From Taeniopygia guttata (Eukaryota > Chordata > Aves > Passeriformes > Estrildidae), in NCBI RefSeq assembly GCF_048771995.1, contig NC_133024.1, positions 25,622,001-25,686,000 on the forward strand: DNA of 64,000 nt. Reading direction: 5' to 3'. The notes beneath the pieces were generated by a model. That model saw only the letters and a program-made list of their open reading frames with translations. It did no database searches and was not told where the DNA came from. Shown in pieces: positions 62,701-64,000 of the stretch (position 1 is the first letter of the stretch; every line of letters starts with the position of its first letter). The position numbers and the translations under genes are program-made.

Positions 62701-64000
62701 AAAAACAAGCAAACAAACAACGCCAAAAATACCCACTCAAAAACCTCCACTACCCAAAGAAGCCCCAAAAGTTCCTTACTGAAAGTCTAACAGCACTCCT
62801 AGAATAAAACTTGCAAAGCTTGTGCCCATCCTTCCCTGCCAAACACCCAGACCCTCTGAGTGTGTAGGCACTTCAGGTCATAACAGGTAAGATAGCAGCC
62901 CTAGAAAGCTGTCTCATGAAGCTGAAGTGTGTGTGTGTGCTCCTTTAGCCCATGGCAAAAGCAAGATACAGTAAATAACCTTAGCCTGTAAGGAAAGATT
63001 TACTGCAATCACAACGCCCAACAACTTGATTGCAGCCTAGGCAAATCCAGCTGCTGGCTCTATGTTCTTCCTTATGTTTTAAGTGCACCAGCACTTGTAA
63101 TTCCTGAGCCACTTCAATGCAGTAACTCACCAAAAAGGGACTAAGTATCTTACTGTGAACATGGATGTCTTCCACATTGTTGCTGGTCTTTAAAAACCTC
63201 TCATTCATGAGGCCTTGACGCCAATTCTCACTTACTGGGTGAACCACAACCCTTACCCAGGCATGTCTTACTTGCTCTTGCCCCTGGCAGCCCTGACACT
63301 GTGAAACACATACACAAACACAGTCTAGTCCCAGCAGTGAACCTTTATACAAGAAGCCTTTAAAGTTTCAGTCAGCAACATTAAGTCCAGGGCGTGGATG
63401 AAAATCAAGTCTCTAAGGGGGCACTGTTTGCAGCTGCTTCCTTCTTCCCTTTAGCAATGAATACATGCTCTACAGCACAGGTGTCCCAACTGGTTGTGGA
63501 GTAGTTCCTGCCGAGGTGTTGCAGCTCTCTGCTTCATCACCCATGGTAAAGCTGCCCCACATTCAGTTACCAGTGCACTGTGCCATAAGCACTTCAGGAC
63601 ATGCTCCACGACCTGTTCAGTCATCTCTGCTGTGTGGTGGCAATCTCAGCCAAAGGCTGCTGCAGGCAGCCACGGCCACACTGCACTTCAGCTGTCTAAG
63701 CCTAATCCTCCAAGTCCTTTGTTACAGCAAAACAAAATTGACTTTCATGAGCCTTATAGCCTCCAAAATGCCAGGATGCCAGCATAGCCCTGCTATAAGG
63801 GATGCTGTTCTTCCAGTCACATCAATGTTCCATTAAATCTTGTTCCTTCACCTTCTCATATGTCATCAAACACAGCAAGCAATAGTTTGTGAAACACCTG
63901 CTTTACACCTCCGCATACTCCATACATGGACTTCACCATATTTCTTCATCCTATCTGAGTTTTGTGTCTTCATCTGAGCTAAGACATTTTAATTCTTCCC

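Larger units (their letters stand above)
39426..64000 (-). other. FSTL1: Probable large 5' intron of FSTL1, continuing past the right edge
   Basis: About 24.6 kb follow the first visible FSTL1 exon with no recognisable coding exon, RNA gene or CpG island. The signal-peptide exon was searched for by eye on the minus strand (hydrophobic leader ending just before a phase-0 donor) and not found. In human FSTL1 this position also holds a very long intron (from memory). One CR1 fragment (59,482-59,726), a C-rich tract (51,030-51,048) and an A/C-rich tract (53,804-53,871) are the only structured items seen, apart from one exon-like open frame at 55,968-56,071 listed as a finding. Confidence 0.6.

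Noticed and set aside
39426-64000. FSTL1 signal-peptide exon and promoter CpG island inside the window
   Set aside because: No hydrophobic leader ending at a phase-0 donor, and no GC/CpG-rich block, was seen in this stretch.

Overview
This is vertebrate nuclear DNA, and almost certainly from a bird. Two host genes with short exons, long introns and GT-AG (one GC-AG) splice sites are recognisable, and the interspersed repeats are CR1 LINE fragments of the type that dominates bird genomes. No bacterial, viral or organellar features were seen. The gene pair LRRC58 - FSTL1, both read from the minus strand, matches the tandem order I recall for human 3q13.33, which supports both calls.

Layout, left to right in window coordinates (both genes run right to left). 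Positions 1 to about 5,000 hold no recognisable gene. About 5,000-9,331 is probably the long, AT-rich 3' UTR of LRRC58, but its end is not settled. LRRC58 has four coding exons (22352-21841, 12679-12551, 11264-10987, 9540-9332) that join in frame to a complete 375-residue leucine-rich-repeat protein. Its first exon lies in a CpG island at about 21.83-22.65 kb that must contain the promoter. Only about 2.5 kb separates this start from the likely FSTL1 poly(A) signal at 24,928.

FSTL1 occupies the rest of the window. A roughly 3.1 kb 3' UTR (about 24.9-28.07 kb) is followed by nine coding exons between 28,074 and 39,425. These join in frame to 294 residues plus stop: follistatin/Kazal module, linker, EC (EF-hand pair) module and VWC-like module of a secreted glycoprotein. 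The exon or exons with the start codon, signal peptide and promoter are not found. From 39,426 to the right edge (24.6 kb) the DNA looks like the very large 5' intron of FSTL1, with one clear CR1 fragment and some low-complexity tracts.

The most checkable oddities are a GC-AG intron in FSTL1, a weak donor after its VWC exon with an open reading frame running into the intron, a frame-neutral 33-nt linker exon, a 7-residue longer C-terminal region than in human FSTL1, an acidic Glu/Pro/Ser repeat at the LRRC58 N-terminus, and an unexplained exon-like open frame at 55,968-56,071. I found no convincing new biological system. The window reads as an ordinary avian two-gene locus. Exon edges were set by hand from splice consensus and reading-frame continuity; protein comparisons are from memory of the human sequences.
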